From the NCBI GenBank assembly GCA_964444885.1, contig CAYUIZ010000003.1, positions 1 to 64,000 of the forward strand: a stretch of 64,000 nt of DNA. The letters run 5' to 3'. The translations under genes were made by a program, and so were the position numbers. The notes below the pieces were generated by a model. It did not search any database, was not told the origin of the DNA, and worked only from the letters and a program-made list of their open reading frames with translations. The stretch is from CAYRGQ01 sp964444885. Its GTDB lineage: Bacteria > Bacteroidota > Bacteroidia > Sphingobacteriales > Sphingobacteriaceae. Numbering within the stretch: position 1 is the first letter of the stretch; the number at the start of each line of letters is the position of its first letter. Of the stretch, positions 52,113 through 62,756 are shown one piece after another.

Positions 52113-54965
52113 ATGGGGAGACAACAATTACGATTTGGGCTTGTGGCCGTTTTTATGACGGCAGCGAGTATTTATACGACACACGCCCATGCCGGCCAGC
52201 AGCAGGCGGGGAGCGCACGGGATACTCTGTCATGGGATACCGTGTTGCCTTTCGATGACGGCGTGGTGACGGGGCAGCTGGATAACGGCTTTGTTTATTA
52301 TATCCGTAGGAACGTTGAGCCCAAGGACCGCGTGGTCATGTACTTGGCCGCCAAAGTCGGATCTATCCTCGAAAACAAGGACGAACTGGGGCTGGCTCAC
52401 TTCATGGAGCACATGAATTTCAACGGGACTAAGAATTTTCCGAAAAACGACTTAATTCATTATTTGCAAAGTGCGGGCGTGCGGTTTGGGTCAGACCTCA
52501 ATGCGTATACCGGCTTCGAACAAACCGTTTACCAGTTGCCGATTCCGTCTGACGATCCGGAACTTTTGCAAAACGGCCTGCAGGTGCTTCGCGATTGGGC
52601 GCAAGATGCTTTGCTCGATGAGGAAGAGATTGACAAGGAGCGGGGCGTCGTGCTCGAAGAGATGGGCGGAAGCCGCGGCGCTATGCAACGGATGCAAGAC
52701 CAATATTTGCCGATGATCTTCAACGGATCGCGCTATGCAAGTCGCCTGCCGATCGGTACCAAGGAGATTATTTCGAATTTCGACTACCAGGTCCTGCGCG
52801 ATTTCCACAAGAAGTGGTACCGCCCGGATTTGCAAGCACTAATTGTTGTGGGCGATATTGATGTCGACGCGATGGAAGCGGAGATTAAATCCCTCTTTTC
52901 AGACCTGCGGACCCCGGCAGACAAGCCCGAACGTCCCGAATTCGGCGTGTCGCTGTTGGGCAAAAACCAGTTTATGGCGGTCACCGACCCCGAAATGACG
53001 GCTACCGTCATGCAGCTATTCATCAAACATCCCGAAAAGAAGGTCGAAACGGTTGGCGATTTCCGGCATAACGTCAAGCGTAGCTTGTTTAACCAAATGG
53101 TTTCCAATCGGTTCAGTGAGCTTGTCCGACAGTCGGATCCACCATTCATCCAAGGAGGGGGAAGCATTGGAAACTTTATGTACGGACTGGATGCGCTGTC
53201 TATGCTGGCTGTTGCCAAGCCCGGCGAACTTGAGCGGGGCGTCACCGCAGTCGTCACGGAGTTCGAACGTATCAAACGGCATGGTTTGACGGCGACCGAG
53301 CTGGAGCGTGCGAAAAGCAACTACCTAACCCAGCTCGAAGCACGGTACAACGAGCGCGATAAGCGCAATTCGGACAGCTACGTGCAGTCCTACCTCAATC
53401 ATTTTCTGGAGGACCGTCCCAGCCTGAACAACGAAGACAGCTACCTCATTTCCAAATCCCTATTGGCATCGATCCAAATTGACGAAATCAACCAGATGAT
53501 GGATGCATATTATACGGACGGCAACCGCGATATCTTGATTTTGGCACCCGAGCGCGAGAAGCCCAACCTGCCCACCGAAGCGGACATGCAGGCGTGGATC
53601 GCGGCCATTGAAGCCTCGGATATCCAAGCCTATGCGGATAATGTTGCTGATGAGCCCTTGCTGGAAGAGGCGCCTGCGGGTGGCAAAATCGTGGCCCGCC
53701 AAGAAATGGCATCCATCGGTGTAGTGGATCTGAAGCTTGATAATGGCGTGCGCGTACTGTTAAAGCCGACGGATTTCAAGAACGACGAGATCCAGATGAC
53801 GGCAAGCAGCCCCGGAGGCACTTCGGTCTACGACGATGCCGATTATTTATCGGCATCATACGCTACCGCACTGGTGATGAGCAGCGGCCTGGCCGATTAT
53901 AACGCGACGCAATTCAATAATTACCGGGCGGGCAAGCGCGTATCGGTGACGCCGTATATTCAGGAACGCTCACAGGGTTTCTCGGCATCCAGCGGCAAGC
54001 AGGATCTAGCAACCGCTTTCGAACTGGTGTACCTGTATTATACAGCCCCCCGGATGGATATGGAAGCGTTTGAGGGCTTGCTGAGCCGTACCCGGGCTTC
54101 CCTGGCCAATCGGGCAGACGACCCCGATGCCGTTTTTGCTGATACGATAAACCGGACGCTCTATGGGGATAACATTCGCCGCAATACCATCACCATTCCT
54201 CAGCTGGAACAAATCGATGCGAAGCGCGCTTTCGAGGTTTACCGCGATCGTTTTTCGGACGCATCCGCGTTGACAGTCACCATCGTTGGCAGCTTCACCG
54301 AAGAGGAGATTACGCCGCTGATTGAGCAATACTTGGGCGCGTTGCCCGCGCCAGGCCTCGGCACGCAGGCACGGGATTTAGGGCTTTACCCGCCGGCTGC
54401 CGGCGTATCAAAAACAGTGCGCCGTGGCCAGGAACAAGAGAAAGCGAGCGTGAGGATGTTGTACTATGGCGACTACGACTACTCGCTTGACGAGAACGCA
54501 CAGCTAGACGCATTGGAAAGCGTGCTGAACATCAAGCTGATTGAGCGCCTGCGCGAAGCCGAAAGTGGCGTGTACGGCGTGGCTGCCCGTGCTTCCTATT
54601 CCAAGGAGCCTCGCGGACGGTATTCGTTTGGCGTATATTTCGGTACAAGCCCGGGTAAAGTGGCCGACTTAACGGCTTCGGCCCTGGACGAGATCGAGAA
54701 AATCCGGACCGCCGGACCAGATCCTGTGGATATCGACAAGTTTAAGATCGAGCAACGCCGCGTGCTGGAATTGCAGCTAAAGGAAAACGGCTTCTGGCTG
54801 GGGCATATTAGCAATGCCGTGGACAAAGGCGAAGACCCCGCTTATATCCTGACCTACTTGGACGAATTGGACAAGGTGACGGTGGAAAGCGTCAAAGCGA
54901 TTGCTAACAAATACCTGGTACAAGACCGCATGTATAACTTTGTCTTGTTGCCCGAAGCGCCTTAA
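52113..54965 (+). CDS. M16 family zinc metallopeptidase (insulinase/pitrilysin type)
   Basis: A 950-residue exported protease with two M16 repeats. A signal peptide (MGRQQLRFGLVAVFMTAASI, cut near THAHA) supports the start at 52113 over 52074. The inverted zinc motif HFMEH is in LGLAHFMEHMNFNGT, and the downstream Glu lies in the EEIDKERGVVLEEM helix. The second half lacks a zinc motif and closes the chamber. It resembles PqqL-like zinc proteases of Bacteroidota. Likely acts on peptides in the periplasm. Confidence 0.93.
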   Translation: MGRQQLRFGLVAVFMTAASIYTTHAHAGQQQAGSARDTLSWDTVLPFDDGVVTGQLDNGFVYYIRRNVEPKDRVVMYLAAKVGSILENKDELGLAHFMEHMNFNGTKNFPKNDLIHYLQSAGVRFGSDLNAYTGFEQTVYQLPIPSDDPELLQNGLQVLRDWAQDALLDEEEIDKERGVVLEEMGGSRGAMQRMQDQYLPMIFNGSRYASRLPIGTKEIISNFDYQVLRDFHKKWYRPDLQALIVVGDIDVDAMEAEIKSLFSDLRTPADKPERPEFGVSLLGKNQFMAVTDPEMTATVMQLFIKHPEKKVETVGDFRHNVKRSLFNQMVSNRFSELVRQSDPPFIQGGGSIGNFMYGLDALSMLAVAKPGELERGVTAVVTEFERIKRHGLTATELERAKSNYLTQLEARYNERDKRNSDSYVQSYLNHFLEDRPSLNNEDSYLISKSLLASIQIDEINQMMDAYYTDGNRDILILAPEREKPNLPTEADMQAWIAAIEASDIQAYADNVADEPLLEEAPAGGKIVARQEMASIGVVDLKLDNGVRVLLKPTDFKNDEIQMTASSPGGTSVYDDADYLSASYATALVMSSGLADYNATQFNNYRAGKRVSVTPYIQERSQGFSASSGKQDLATAFELVYLYYTAPRMDMEAFEGLLSRTRASLANRADDPDAVFADTINRTLYGDNIRRNTITIPQLEQIDAKRAFEVYRDRFSDASALTVTIVGSFTEEEITPLIEQYLGALPAPGLGTQARDLGLYPPAAGVSKTVRRGQEQEKASVRMLYYGDYDYSLDENAQLDALESVLNIKLIERLREAESGVYGVAARASYSKEPRGRYSFGVYFGTSPGKVADLTASALDEIEKIRTAGPDPVDIDKFKIEQRRVLELQLKENGFWLGHISNAVDKGEDPAYILTYLDELDKVTVESVKAIANKYLVQDRMYNFVLLPEAP

Positions 54966-55001
54966 GGGCCTTCCGCCCAATCGTTGGGCAGCTAACTGAG
55001 C

Positions 55002-55034
55002 AGCAACGGGTCACGCGGCCCGTTGCTTTTTTTT
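55002..55034 (+). terminator. intrinsic terminator of the M16 protease gene
   Basis: AGCAACGGG (55002-55010) pairs with CCCGTTGCT (55019-55027), followed by eight T to 55034. Confidence 0.92.
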
Positions 55035-55176
55035 CGCCTTGTTTTTTACACAAATTTTCGTAACTTCATACCGCTGCCGCACGCTTCCGCGGACAATCGC
55101 GCCCGAGGAAGTGTTGTTTCTTTTTTTTGAAATACGCCCTGCCGGGGTGTTCCCTTCACAAAACCGTTGTTTGGAT

Positions 55177-56097
55177 ATGATTATAAGACCTCGCGAGAAA
55201 TGGTTTCGCATGTTGTTTGTTTGGCATGGTTCCGTATTGTCGACCATATTGCCTAGGCTCATCATGCTGCTGGTATTTTCCATTGTCATATACCACCACC
55301 ACGGACGGATATTCGACTATAAGATTTCGCTCAACCCGACGGCATTTATGCTGGTGGGTATCGCGTTGGCCATATTTTTAGGGTTTTGCAATACCGCGGC
55401 TTACGACCGGTTCTGGGAGGCGCGGATCTTGTGGGGCAACTTGCTGAACGATAGTCGCTCCCTTGTCCGGCAAGTGTCGTCTTTCGTTACAGCGCGTAAC
55501 AGCGATGGCGAACTGCAGGCGTTCGTGCGCATACTCACTGCCTTTGCCTTTACCATAAAACATCAACTGCGCGAGACCGATCCCACGGCGGATATCGAAC
55601 GGCTGCTGCCGGCTGACCTGGCGAAGAAACTGGCAGGCAAACAATTTATTCCAGCCCTGTTGCTCAATGAGATGGGGGCGTGGCTGGCGGCAAAAGCCGA
55701 TGCCGGCACGATCGATTCCATTACCAAAATGGGAATCGACAACAACCTGAACAAACTATCGGAGTCACTAGGGGGCTGCGAACGTATCGCGAATACGCCC
55801 ATCCCGTATCCGTACCACGTGTTGCTGCACCGTACCGTATATATCTATTGCTTTCTGTTGCCTTTTGGGCTGGTCGACACCATCGGGTGGATGACGCCCG
55901 TTATCGTTACGTTCATTGGTTACACGTTTATTGCGTTGGATGCGATTATAGCGGAAATCAGCGACCCGTTCGGTACGGAGCCGAATGATTTGGCGCTCGA
56001 CCAGATTTGCGATACCATCGAATATTCCCTTGCCGAATTAGGAGACCTGCCGTTGCCGATGAAGTCCGACGCGGTGGAAGGCTATTACGCCAACTAG
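55177..56097 (+). CDS. bestrophin-family (UPF0187/YneE) ion channel
   Basis: A 306-residue membrane protein. MIIRPREKWFRMLFVWHGSVL, FLGFCNTAAYDRFWEARILWG and the C-terminal ISDPFGTEPNDLALD are family signatures. Bacterial homologues are pentameric cation channels. ATG at 55177 is chosen within a longer frame. Its stop codon directly abuts the convergent xerD stop. Confidence 0.9.
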   Translation: MIIRPREKWFRMLFVWHGSVLSTILPRLIMLLVFSIVIYHHHGRIFDYKISLNPTAFMLVGIALAIFLGFCNTAAYDRFWEARILWGNLLNDSRSLVRQVSSFVTARNSDGELQAFVRILTAFAFTIKHQLRETDPTADIERLLPADLAKKLAGKQFIPALLLNEMGAWLAAKADAGTIDSITKMGIDNNLNKLSESLGGCERIANTPIPYPYHVLLHRTVYIYCFLLPFGLVDTIGWMTPVIVTFIGYTFIALDAIIAEISDPFGTEPNDLALDQICDTIEYSLAELGDLPLPMKSDAVEGYYAN

Positions 56098-56991
56098 CTA
56101 GGAGCGGGGGTGGTATTGCGTTATCACCGATTTGAGGTAGTCGCGGTCTACGTGGGTGTAGATTTCGGTGGTTGTGATGCTTTCATGCCCGAGCATGTCC
56201 TGCACGGCCCGCAGATCCGCGCCGCCTTCGATTAGGTGTGTGGCAAAGGAATGCCGGAAGGTGTGGGGGCTGACGGATTTGTTGAGGCCAGTCTTTTTCG
56301 CCAGTTCCTTAATCACCAAAAACACCATAACGCGCGATAAGGCGCGTCCCCGGCGGTTGAGAAAGACAAAATCTTCCTGTCCCGGCTGTATGGCGATGTG
56401 GCACCGGACCTCGGTGATGTACAGGCGGACGTATTTCGACGCTTCGGCACCGATGGGCACCAGCCGCTCTTTATTACCCTTGCCCGATACCTTGATAAAC
56501 CCAATATCCACATGAAGATTCGAAATGCGTAACGATACTAATTCGCTGACACGCAACCCACAACCGTACAATACCTCAAGTATCGCTCTATTTCGTATGC
56601 CTTCGGGAGCCGAAAGGTCGATGGCGTTAATCAGGGCATCGATTTCGTGAATATTTAGTACGTCGGGGATTTTTCGGCCCAGCTTGGGGCTTTGGAGTAG
56701 TTCGGTTGGGTTCGGGGTTAGGTCGTATTCCAGCGCCAAAAAGGTGTAAAACGCTTTAATGCCCGAGAGGATGCGCGCTTGGCTGTATGCGGAAATACCG
56801 AATCCGTTAATCCAGTGCAGGAAATCCTGAATTTGCGAAGGGGTGAGATCGAGCGGCGTATGGCCTAAGGGCTCAGCAAACTGCCGGAGCTTGCCGACGT
56901 CGTTGCGATAGGCCACAATGGAGTTTTCGGACAAGGACCGCTCCAGCCGTAAATATTGCGTGAATTCGGTTGTTGCCGTCTTCCAGTTCAT
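56098..56991 (-). CDS. xerD: site-specific tyrosine recombinase XerD
   Basis: A 298-residue recombinase of chromosome dimer resolution. It has an N-terminal SAM-like core-binding domain (about 1-88) and a catalytic domain with the first Arg in VLYGCGLRVSELVSL, then HTFRHSFATHLIEGG, LGHESITTTEIYTHV (nucleophile Tyr). No phage or integron genes surround it, favouring the housekeeping role. ATG at 56991 is used. Confidence 0.93.
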   Translation of the reverse strand: MNWKTATTEFTQYLRLERSLSENSIVAYRNDVGKLRQFAEPLGHTPLDLTPSQIQDFLHWINGFGISAYSQARILSGIKAFYTFLALEYDLTPNPTELLQSPKLGRKIPDVLNIHEIDALINAIDLSAPEGIRNRAILEVLYGCGLRVSELVSLRISNLHVDIGFIKVSGKGNKERLVPIGAEASKYVRLYITEVRCHIAIQPGQEDFVFLNRRGRALSRVMVFLVIKELAKKTGLNKSVSPHTFRHSFATHLIEGGADLRAVQDMLGHESITTTEIYTHVDRDYLKSVITQYHPRS

Positions 56992-57076
56992 ATGGCATAG
57001 CTTACCGTTTTTCGGCAATGATGTGAACGCGCAAACGCCTGCCGGACCGAGCTGATGACCAGTCTGAAAGGCGCCT

Positions 57077-57092
57077 GCAATACACGTATTGC
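57077..57092. promoter_or_regulatory. 16-bp palindrome between the acyl-CoA dehydrogenase gene and xerD
   Basis: GCAATAC-AC-GTATTGC (57077-57092). The two-base centre is too short for a hairpin loop, so a protein-binding site is more likely. It lies 16 bases past the dehydrogenase stop. Confidence 0.35.
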
Positions 57093-57107
57093 TTGGGGTA
57101 TTGATGT

Positions 57108-58634
57108 TTAAGCAAATGCGAGCCAGTCACTAGCGTCCGAATAGTCTTCCACGACCGACGCACGGCTGCAGAGTGCTAGGTTCGATGCTATTTGTGTGAT
57201 GTCGCGTTGCAGGTGCTCGAAACAGTTTTCAATGAGATCGGTGCGGAAGCCCCGCTCACCCATGGCCAGCACATATCCTGCGGAGATGGTCCGGCTGACG
57301 ATCTTACCTAGCCCGACCAGCTTGCGCTGTGCGAGTAGGTCGCCGGGGACAAAATCCAGCAATTTGGCGAAACGTGGCGCGACTGATGCGGTCAGTGGAT
57401 CTTCTTTGAAGTAATGCAGCAGATTCGGCAGCTTGGCCTTTTTCATTTTCTTGAGAATGATGTCCGCGATTTGCGTGTAGAGCATTTCGTTGGATCCCTC
57501 GAAAATCTGGAAGGGGCGGCTGTCGACGATGCCGCGTCCGGCAATGTGGCTGATTTTGTAGCCGTTAGCCCCCGAAACCTGGAGGCATAGTTGCGAAGAT
57601 TCCTGCATCAGGTCGGTGACAAAAGCCTTCATCGTGTTGGCTTCCAGTCCTTCGGTTGCCAAGTTGAACGCGATGCCGCTGATGCCGCTGCTGCGGGCGC
57701 ACATAGCCGAGCATACCGTGTAGGCCGCCTGGATACGCGACAACTGGTATTGTACGGAGTCCAGCGATAAGAGGTTGCCACTGCCTACGATGCGTTCCCG
57801 GCACCGCGTTACCGCTTCGTCCAGCATACGTTTGATAAAGCCCATGCCCATGCCAGGGAATTGCATCCGGCTACGGTGCAGGATATCCAGCATCATTTTG
57901 ATGCCCGTGCTGGTGGCTTGTAGTTTTTGGTTGGCGGGTACCTCGATATCGATTTGATTGAGCCCGTAAGGGATCATGTAGAGTCCTAAGTTGTCGAACA
58001 GATGTTCTACCTTGATGTGTTGCTGGGGATTCGCATCGTCGGTGATGAAGAAGTCGATGTCGCGCGCTAGCTCGCCGTTTTCCAGCCGTTTGCGGGCGGT
58101 CACCAGCCAGTAGTCAGCTTGGCCGGTCAAGCCTTGCCAATGCTTGGTGCCTTTGACGGCATAGCCCGTATCGGTCGTGGTGTAGGCCGTACGCATGTTG
58201 AGCGCGTCGCTGCCGTAGTCAGGCTCCGTGATCATTAAGCCGCCCATACGCTGTTCGGTAAGGAAGCTTTTGAAGATCGACGCTTTGACATCGTCACTAG
58301 CGTATTTGGCGACAGGTTCCAGAAATAGGGCAAAGTTAATCCCAAAGGTAAGGGAGAGCGGCAGGGACTCGTAGGAGGCCGCTGACAGCAAGGCCAGACA
58401 TTCCTTCACCACGACGCCTCGTCCACCGTAGGCTTCCGGAATGGCGACGGCCAGCGGCACTTCGTCCATGATTCGCTTCCATACCTCAGGTGGCAAACCA
58501 CGTTGCAAACTCAACTGGTCAATATCAGCCACTTCGTGGAATGCCTCGCGCAGTGCCTTTTCAAAACGTCCTATATAAGTCGAAAGGTCTTCTTTTTGGT
58601 TTGTTTGTCTCTTTTCGGATACTTCTACAGCCAT
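57108..58634 (-). CDS. acyl-CoA dehydrogenase family protein
   Basis: A 508-residue FAD enzyme of fatty acid beta-oxidation type. LMITEPDYGSDALNMRT is the ACAD signature, KGTKHWQGLTGQADYWLV the FAD/substrate segment, and RPFQIFEGSNEMLYTQIADI the C-terminal motif. About 120 residues extend beyond the core, as in long forms. ATG at 58634 is chosen. A -7 box precedes it. The catalytic base is not certain from sequence alone. Confidence 0.9.
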   Translation of the reverse strand: MAVEVSEKRQTNQKEDLSTYIGRFEKALREAFHEVADIDQLSLQRGLPPEVWKRIMDEVPLAVAIPEAYGGRGVVVKECLALLSAASYESLPLSLTFGINFALFLEPVAKYASDDVKASIFKSFLTEQRMGGLMITEPDYGSDALNMRTAYTTTDTGYAVKGTKHWQGLTGQADYWLVTARKRLENGELARDIDFFITDDANPQQHIKVEHLFDNLGLYMIPYGLNQIDIEVPANQKLQATSTGIKMMLDILHRSRMQFPGMGMGFIKRMLDEAVTRCRERIVGSGNLLSLDSVQYQLSRIQAAYTVCSAMCARSSGISGIAFNLATEGLEANTMKAFVTDLMQESSQLCLQVSGANGYKISHIAGRGIVDSRPFQIFEGSNEMLYTQIADIILKKMKKAKLPNLLHYFKEDPLTASVAPRFAKLLDFVPGDLLAQRKLVGLGKIVSRTISAGYVLAMGERGFRTDLIENCFEHLQRDITQIASNLALCSRASVVEDYSDASDWLAFA

Positions 58635-58651
58635 CAACAATAGTTTTGCGA

Positions 58652-58659
58652 CAAAGTTA
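58652..58659 (-). promoter_or_regulatory. -7 promoter box of the acyl-CoA dehydrogenase
   Basis: On the minus strand TAACTTTG matches TAnnTTTG, 17 bases before the ATG. The rest of the divergent spacer (58660-58948) holds TCTAAA/TTTAGA but no gene. Confidence 0.5.
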
Positions 58660-58948
58660 AGTAAATTAACATCTATTTGCACACTAGAACTGATAACTTA
58701 TTGGTTCGGTTCGTAACTTTATGGTAACACGCTGCTAATCCATGGCTTTCGGAACGAATACCTATCGGGCAAACCTGGCGGAAAAAGGCACGATGTGCCG
58801 GTGCGGGTGGCTTAATTTTTTGCATGCCGTCTAAATTCGCGTTTAGATTGGCTTTTTCGAAAAATGTTTTCTATTTTTAAAGATTAGTACATGTTGTGTG
58901 CGGGATGGTTTTGGGTGGGTAGCATGGGTTGTTATTTTGGAATATTAC

Positions 58949-61144
58949 ATGGAAATCGAAAAAAAATTATTTGACAACTTACAAAGCTTCTTTGGCTTCG
59001 ATACCTTTAAGGGAGAGCAGGAGGCGATTATAACGAATATTCTCGACGAGCGGGACACGTTCGTAATCATGCCTACGGGTGGGGGCAAGTCCATCTGCTA
59101 CCAATTGCCTGCATTAATGAGCGAAGGCACGGCTATCGTGATTTCGCCACTTATTGCGCTGATGAAAAACCAAGTGGACCAGCTACGGTCGTTTGGAGGA
59201 ACGGACAGCATCGCGCACTTCCTCAACTCGTCATTGAATAAAAGCGAGGTAACCAAGGTGAAGCAAGATGTTTTGTCCGGACTGACGAAGCTGCTCTATG
59301 TCGCACCCGAATCCTTAGCCAAGGCAGACAACGTAGAGTTTCTGAAGCTGCTGACCGTTTCCTTCGTGGCGGTAGACGAAGCACACTGTATATCGGAGTG
59401 GGGACACGATTTTAGGCCGGAGTACCGGCGTATCAGGCAAGTGATCAACACGATAGGCGACGATATTCCGGTCATTGCGTTGACGGCTACGGCGACGCCC
59501 AAGGTACAGTCCGATATCCGGAAAAACCTGCAAATGACTGAGGCCACGTTATTCAACTCGTCCTTCAACAGGCCCAACCTGTATTACGAGGTGAGGCCGA
59601 AGAAAAGCATCGCCAAAGAGATTATCCGGTTTATCCGCAACCACAATGGCAAGTCGGGCATTATCTATTGCTTGAGCCGCAAGAAAGTGGAAGAGATCGC
59701 CGAGGTGCTTAACCTCAACGGCATCAAAGCCTTGCCCTACCATGCTGGATTGGACGCCAAGACGCGATCCGAAACCCAAGATAAATTCTTGATGGAGGAT
59801 GTGGACGTCATTGTGGCGACGATCGCTTTCGGGATGGGGATTGACAAGCCCGATGTGCGCTACGTGATCCACCATGACATTCCAAAAAGCATGGAAGGCT
59901 ACTACCAGGAAACGGGACGTGCAGGGCGTGACGGCGGCGAAGGACACTGTTTGGCGTTCTATTCCGAAAAGGATATCGAGAAACTGACCAAGTTTATGAA
60001 GGACAAGCCGGTGTCCGAACGGGAGATCGGCACGCAGATCCTCAAGGAGGTGATCGATTATTCGGAGTCGTCGGTATGCCGGCGCAAGCAGATTTTGCAC
60101 TATTTTGGCGAGCGCTTTGACGAGACCATGTGCAACAGCATGTGCGACAACTGCAGCTCGGACCGTATCTATTTTGAGGCGGAGGAGGCCTTGCTGAAGG
60201 TGCTTGCCTTCATTAAATCGCAAGGAGACAAGTTTGATGACCACCACTTGCTGAACGTGCTCATGGGCGAGGCGACCCAGCCCGTGACGTCATACAAGCA
60301 CGATACGCACGCCTTGTTTGGAAGCGGTACGGAAGATGGGCTGCTGTATTGGAAATCGGTGATGCGCCAAGCGACCCTTGAGGATTTTCTGGCCAAGGAT
60401 ATTGACAATTACGGGTTGTTGAAGCTCACCCAGAAAGGGATAGGCTTTCTGGAAAACCCGTATGCGATCAAATTCAGTATGAACCGCTCGATGGAAGACG
60501 TGGAGGAAGACCGTGGCGACGAGCAAGCGACGCAGATGGGCGGTGGCGCGGTGGATACGCAGCTGCTTCGTATGCTCAAAGACCTGCGCAAGAAGATTGC
60601 CAAGCAAAAGGGACTGCCGCCGTTTGTGATTTTCCAGGATCCTACGCTCGACGAGATGTGTACGCACTATCCCATCACGTTAGATGAACTGAAGCAGATT
60701 CATGGCGTAGGGGCAGGCAAGAGTGCGAAATTCGGCGCCCAATTTGTTGCCCTGATCAGTCAGTATGTCGATGAAAACGACATTGACCGTCCGCAAGACT
60801 TGGTGATCAAGAGTTCGGCTAACCGTTCCGCACTCAAGGTATCCATTATCCAGAATATCGACCGTAAGATCGGATTGGAAGACATTGCGGCAGCCAAAGG
60901 GATTACCTACGAGGAACTGCTGCGCGAAGTGGAATCGATCGTCAACTCCGGAACGAAGCTCAACCTCACTTACTTTGTGGATGAAATGATCGATTCAGAT
61001 CGGCAAGAGGAAGTGTACGATTATTTTAGGCAGGCAGAAATCGATTCGATTGACGAAGCACTGAAGGAATTGGGTGGGGATGACTACACCTATGAAGAAG
61101 TTCAATTGATGCGCATCAAGTTTATGTCGGAGCTAGGAAACTAG
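58949..61144 (+). CDS. recQ: ATP-dependent DNA helicase RecQ
   Basis: A 731-residue 3'-5' helicase of recombination and fork repair. Motif [20 protein letters not shown] box [18 protein letters not shown], motif [13 protein letters not shown], motif [16 protein letters not shown] zinc cysteines at [12 protein letters not shown] and CNSMCDNC; an HRDC domain near 530-600 ([15 protein letters not shown]). It has an added C-terminal helical region of about 120 residues, usual in Bacteroidota. ATG at 58949 is used. Confidence 0.95.
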   Translation: MEIEKKLFDNLQSFFGFDTFKGEQEAIITNILDERDTFVIMPTGGGKSICYQLPALMSEGTAIVISPLIALMKNQVDQLRSFGGTDSIAHFLNSSLNKSEVTKVKQDVLSGLTKLLYVAPESLAKADNVEFLKLLTVSFVAVDEAHCISEWGHDFRPEYRRIRQVINTIGDDIPVIALTATATPKVQSDIRKNLQMTEATLFNSSFNRPNLYYEVRPKKSIAKEIIRFIRNHNGKSGIIYCLSRKKVEEIAEVLNLNGIKALPYHAGLDAKTRSETQDKFLMEDVDVIVATIAFGMGIDKPDVRYVIHHDIPKSMEGYYQETGRAGRDGGEGHCLAFYSEKDIEKLTKFMKDKPVSEREIGTQILKEVIDYSESSVCRRKQILHYFGERFDETMCNSMCDNCSSDRIYFEAEEALLKVLAFIKSQGDKFDDHHLLNVLMGEATQPVTSYKHDTHALFGSGTEDGLLYWKSVMRQATLEDFLAKDIDNYGLLKLTQKGIGFLENPYAIKFSMNRSMEDVEEDRGDEQATQMGGGAVDTQLLRMLKDLRKKIAKQKGLPPFVIFQDPTLDEMCTHYPITLDELKQIHGVGAGKSAKFGAQFVALISQYVDENDIDRPQDLVIKSSANRSALKVSIIQNIDRKIGLEDIAAAKGITYEELLREVESIVNSGTKLNLTYFVDEMIDSDRQEEVYDYFRQAEIDSIDEALKELGGDDYTYEEVQLMRIKFMSELGN

Positions 61145-61163
61145 GCCCGGATGGGTATCGGGC
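61145..61163 (+). terminator. weak terminator-like hairpin after recQ
   Basis: GCCCG (61145-61149) and CGGGC (61159-61163), followed by TTTCTCTTT. The stem is short; termination may be partial. Confidence 0.4.
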
Positions 61164-61292
61164 TTTCTCTTTCAGCTATATGGATGAACGCCCTTCGGGC
61201 ACGCCGGTACACGCCTGGATTCATGCTGTATCGTGCGGGCAGGTAGGGACGGCATGACAAAACAACCCGTTGGGGCTACAAAGACAGACTGC

Positions 61293-62654
61293 ATGGACGT
61301 TCAGCATATTTTAGCGAAACAACGGGCTTTTTTCAGGAGTCACCAGACCCGGGATCTAGCATTTCGGAAAAGCCAGCTCCGAAAACTGAAAAATCTGATC
61401 GAAAGCAATGAGGAGTTGCTTTGCGAGGCCATCCACAAGGATTTTGGCAAGTCGAAATTCGACGTGTTCACAACGGAACTGGCCATTGTCCTGCAGGATA
61501 TCGACTATTACCTCAAGCACTTGGGGCGGTTGGCGAATCCGAAGTCTGTGCGCACGAATTTGGCCACCCAAATCGCCAGCAGCAAGATCTACAGCGAACC
61601 GCTTGGATGTACGTTGGTCATTGGTGCCTGGAATTATCCGTTCCAGCTTTCGCTGGCACCGTTGGTGGCGGCCGTAGCCGCCGGAAACACGTGCATGGTC
61701 AAGCCCAGTGAAGTTGCTCCGCATGCCATGGCGGCTATCGCCTCGCTCATCAACACGAATTTTCCCGACGAACAGCTATTCGTCGCGCAAGGGGGTGCTG
61801 AGCTGGCTGCCGAAATATTGAAACACCGTTTTGACAAGATTTTCTTCACGGGCAGTCCCCGGGTCGGTCGCTTGGTGTACGAAGCTGCAGCGAAGCACCT
61901 CACGCCGGTGACGCTCGAGCTAGGGGGCAAATCGCCGGCTATCGTGACGGCAAGCGCCGACTTGGACGTGGCCGCCAGGCGGATCGTTTGGGGCAAGTTC
62001 CTCAACGCAGGACAAACCTGCATCGCACCCGATTACGTGCTGGTCGAGGAAAGCGTGGAGCTGGATTTCCTGAACCGCTTGAAGCATTACATCGACAAAT
62101 TTGCGTACCATGCCGGTGAGCGCCATTATACGCAAATTGTTAGCGCGAAGCATACCGAACGTTTACTGGCACTTATCGACCCGTCAAAGGTGTACTACAG
62201 CGGCGAGCATGACCTTGCCGCACGGCATATCGCGCCTACGGTGTTGCGGGGGGTGCAGTGGGCAGATCCTGTGATGCAGGAAGAAGTTTTTGGTCCGATC
62301 TTGCCTGTGCTGACCGTTTGGGCATTCGGTGAAGCGATCGATCAGGTGTTGGAGACCGAAAAGCCATTGGCGGCGTATCTTTTCACAAAGAACACGGCCG
62401 AAAAAGACCGGTTTGCGTCAGAGCTTTCATTCGGAGGCGGGTGCATTAACGATGTCATCATGCACGTCGCTAACCCCAATTTGCCTTTTGGCGGGGTAGG
62501 GAATTCAGGAATGGGCCGCTATCATGGGAAATTCGGGTTCGAGGCGTTCTCCCACCAAAAACCCGTGATGGACCGAGCGACCTGGGGCGAGCCGAATTTG
62601 CGATACCCGCCCTATACGGACGATAAGTATACATGGATACGACGCCTCCTCTAG
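61293..62654 (+). CDS. aldehyde dehydrogenase family protein
   Basis: A 453-residue NAD(P)-dependent enzyme. IGAWNYPFQLSLAPLVAAVA, FTGSPRVGRLVYEAA, the base Glu in TLELGGKSP and the nucleophile Cys in NAGQTCIAPDYV are intact. Length and motifs place it with the class 3-like or fatty aldehyde branch (AlkH/YwdH type). Starts at 61254 and 61233 are also open, but MDVQHILAKQRAFF fits the family. Confidence 0.92.
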   Translation: MDVQHILAKQRAFFRSHQTRDLAFRKSQLRKLKNLIESNEELLCEAIHKDFGKSKFDVFTTELAIVLQDIDYYLKHLGRLANPKSVRTNLATQIASSKIYSEPLGCTLVIGAWNYPFQLSLAPLVAAVAAGNTCMVKPSEVAPHAMAAIASLINTNFPDEQLFVAQGGAELAAEILKHRFDKIFFTGSPRVGRLVYEAAAKHLTPVTLELGGKSPAIVTASADLDVAARRIVWGKFLNAGQTCIAPDYVLVEESVELDFLNRLKHYIDKFAYHAGERHYTQIVSAKHTERLLALIDPSKVYYSGEHDLAARHIAPTVLRGVQWADPVMQEEVFGPILPVLTVWAFGEAIDQVLETEKPLAAYLFTKNTAEKDRFASELSFGGGCINDVIMHVANPNLPFGGVGNSGMGRYHGKFGFEAFSHQKPVMDRATWGEPNLRYPPYTDDKYTWIRRLL

Positions 62655-62756
62655 GTACCGCAGCATAGCCCTGATCGTTAGTCATCAATGCCCTTCTTAT
62701 ACTGGGCTGTGCCCAGAATAGGTTAGGCGTGCGCGACCGACTTTTTGCTCGTCATG

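Noticed and set aside
56098..56991. Tyrosine recombinase as a mobile-element integrase
   Set aside because: Length and motifs fit XerD, and neighbours are ordinary chromosomal genes.
62702..62716. Hairpin CTGGGC-TGT-GCCCAG as a terminator
   Set aside because: Short loop and no T run on either strand; could be a palindrome by chance.
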